In this document: in pieces, positions 7,205 to 8,175 of the stretch
Layout: every line of letters starts with the position of its first letter
Numbering within the stretch: the first letter of the stretch is position 1
Assembly (NCBI GenBank): GCA_031275035.1
Contig: JAISPH010000112.1
Coordinates: 1 to 8,175, forward strand
From: Treponema sp.
GTDB lineage: Bacteria > Spirochaetota > Spirochaetia > Treponematales > Breznakiellaceae
Reading direction: 5' to 3'
Length of the DNA stretch: 8,175 nucleotides
Notes under the pieces: model-generated
The model's input: the letters and a program-made list of their open reading frames with translations, nothing else
What the model was told of the DNA's origin: nothing
Databases searched by the model: none
Position numbers and translations under genes: made by a program

Positions 7205-8167
7205 TTATAATCCCTTACCAACCCATTGGTTTATATTTGAGGAATCAACCAGGGCGGTATCAAGCAATACTCGCTGGGGAACCTTTTCCCCGTTTAATAT
7301 TTTCCATGCGTATTGGACGCCTTCCGGGGCGACATAGGGATACACAATCGAGAAAGCCATGGAGCCGTCTTTGATGGCGTCAAAGGCGACTTCGGTTCCG
7401 TCCATGCCGGTTACGATAATGCCCTCATTCCCCCGGCCGGCGGCTTGTATAGCGGCAACGGCGCCAAGGGCCATTTCGTCATTGTGGCAGTACACGGCGG
7501 TAATTTCCCCGGGTCCAAAACGCTGCAGCATATCTTCCATGAAGGTCATGGCGGGCTCCCGAAGGTAATCGGCGTATGTCTCGGCGATCACCCTTATCCC
7601 TGAGGCCGATTTAATCCCGTCCCGGAAACCCTGATTCCTTTCGATGGCCGCGGAAGCGCCGGCGGTTCCCTGAATTTCAATGATATTCGCTCTGCCGCCG
7701 GTTTTGTTGATAAGCCATTGGGCGGCGAGTTCGCCCATGGGATAATTTTCGGCGCCGATAAAACAGGTCACCGGGGTATTAACACTGCGGTCCAGGGTTA
7801 CCACCGGAATACCCTTTGCCATGGCCGTGGCGCAGACATCGGTAAGGGCCTCCGCGGTAAGGGGGGAGATGATCAAAAGATCTATGCCCCGGGCGATGAG
7901 GTCTTCCACATCGCTTACCTGCTTTGAAGATGTGTTATTTCCGTCTGTCCACACTATCTCCATGTTGGGGTAATTTTCTTTGGCATAATTGACATTGCCC
8001 TCAACCATAGCAATGCGGTAGGGATGGTTCATCGTACCCTGGGATAAACCGACCAAAAATTTCCCTCCCCTGCCTTTCTGCTGGCCTCCTCCCGCAAAAA
8101 GCGCCGCAGGCAACAGGGCGGCGATCAACAAAAATGCCAATACGGATACAAAAACTCTCTTTTTCAT
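7205..8167 (-). CDS. Periplasmic sugar-binding protein of an ABC transporter (RbsB-like, Peripla_BP_4)
   Basis: A 320-residue solute-binding protein, first gene of the visible operon. Residues 1-25 form a signal peptide: KKR charge, hydrophobic core and a signal peptidase I type ending ALFA before GGGQQ. There is no lipobox cysteine, so the mature protein should be soluble in the periplasm. The ribose/galactose-type fold is seen in FLVGLSQGTMNHPY (37-50), DVEDLIARGIDLLIISP (86-102), PVVTLDRSV (121-129), GTAGASAAIERNQGF (167-181), CHNDEMALGA (227-236) and TGMDGTEV (253-260). By comparison with E. coli RbsB from memory, Asp126/Arg127, Arg177, Asn229 and Asp256 match sugar-binding residues, which supports a sugar or closely related ligand. 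Tyr276 appears where RbsB has a binding Gln, so the ligand is probably not plain ribose. AAAGG touches the start codon directly, and only 8 nt of upstream sequence are visible, so the start is probable rather than certain. Confidence 0.92.
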   Translation of the reverse strand: MKKRVFVSVLAFLLIAALLPAALFAGGGQQKGRGGKFLVGLSQGTMNHPYRIAMVEGNVNYAKENYPNMEIVWTDGNNTSSKQVSDVEDLIARGIDLLIISPLTAEALTDVCATAMAKGIPVVTLDRSVNTPVTCFIGAENYPMGELAAQWLINKTGGRANIIEIQGTAGASAAIERNQGFRDGIKSASGIRVIAETYADYLREPAMTFMEDMLQRFGPGEITAVYCHNDEMALGAVAAIQAAGRGNEGIIVTGMDGTEVAFDAIKDGSMAFSIVYPYVAPEGVQYAWKILNGEKVPQRVLLDTALVDSSNINQWVGKGL

Positions 8168-8175
8168 CCTTTGTC

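Overview
The window looks like part of a chromosome from an anaerobic bacterium of moderate GC. The best guess for the group is a spirochaete of the Treponema kind. That guess rests only on the look of the solute-binding protein (signal peptide ending in LFA followed by a GGGQQ stretch) and on the anaerobic gene content, so treat it as weak. An obligately or facultatively anaerobic lifestyle is well supported, because the window encodes an oxygen-sensitive glycyl radical enzyme and its radical-SAM activase.

Layout. The left 1.3 kb is on the + strand. It holds the 3' part of a PHP-domain phosphoesterase gene that runs off the left edge, followed with an 8-nt overlap by a DUF1349 (concanavalin-like fold) protein. 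From 1307 to 8167 everything is on the - strand and forms one tight operon converging on the + strand pair. In transcription order it runs: periplasmic sugar-binding protein (8167-7205), sugar ABC-transporter ATPase of the RbsA/MglA type (7117-5546), glycyl radical enzyme (5610-3205), PfkB-family sugar kinase (3201-2230), and glycyl-radical-enzyme activase (2236-1307). Spacings are 87 nt with a stem-loop, a 65-nt overlap, a 3-nt gap and a 7-nt overlap. The operon's promoter and its permease gene are not in the window; both may lie to the right of 8175.

How the genes may work together. A ribose/galactose-type importer brings in a sugar or polyol. A PfkB kinase phosphorylates it or a downstream product. 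A glycyl radical enzyme, activated by its own radical-SAM partner encoded two genes downstream, performs a radical elimination, cleavage or similar step. The glycyl radical enzyme has the GCVEP active-site motif and the RVAGYSAFF radical motif, so it is of the dehydratase/lyase branch rather than true pyruvate formate-lyase. Several substrate-pocket positions known from glycerol dehydratase appear to differ, so its substrate cannot be named. This operon is the most promising candidate here for an undescribed pathway.

Two RNA-level signals stand out. One is a 12-bp inverted repeat between the binding-protein and ATPase genes that pairs fully only in the - strand RNA. The other is a hairpin that buries the ribosome-binding site of the glycyl radical enzyme inside the end of the ATPase reading frame, suggesting translational coupling. 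No tRNA, rRNA, CRISPR array, insertion sequence or frameshifted gene was seen.
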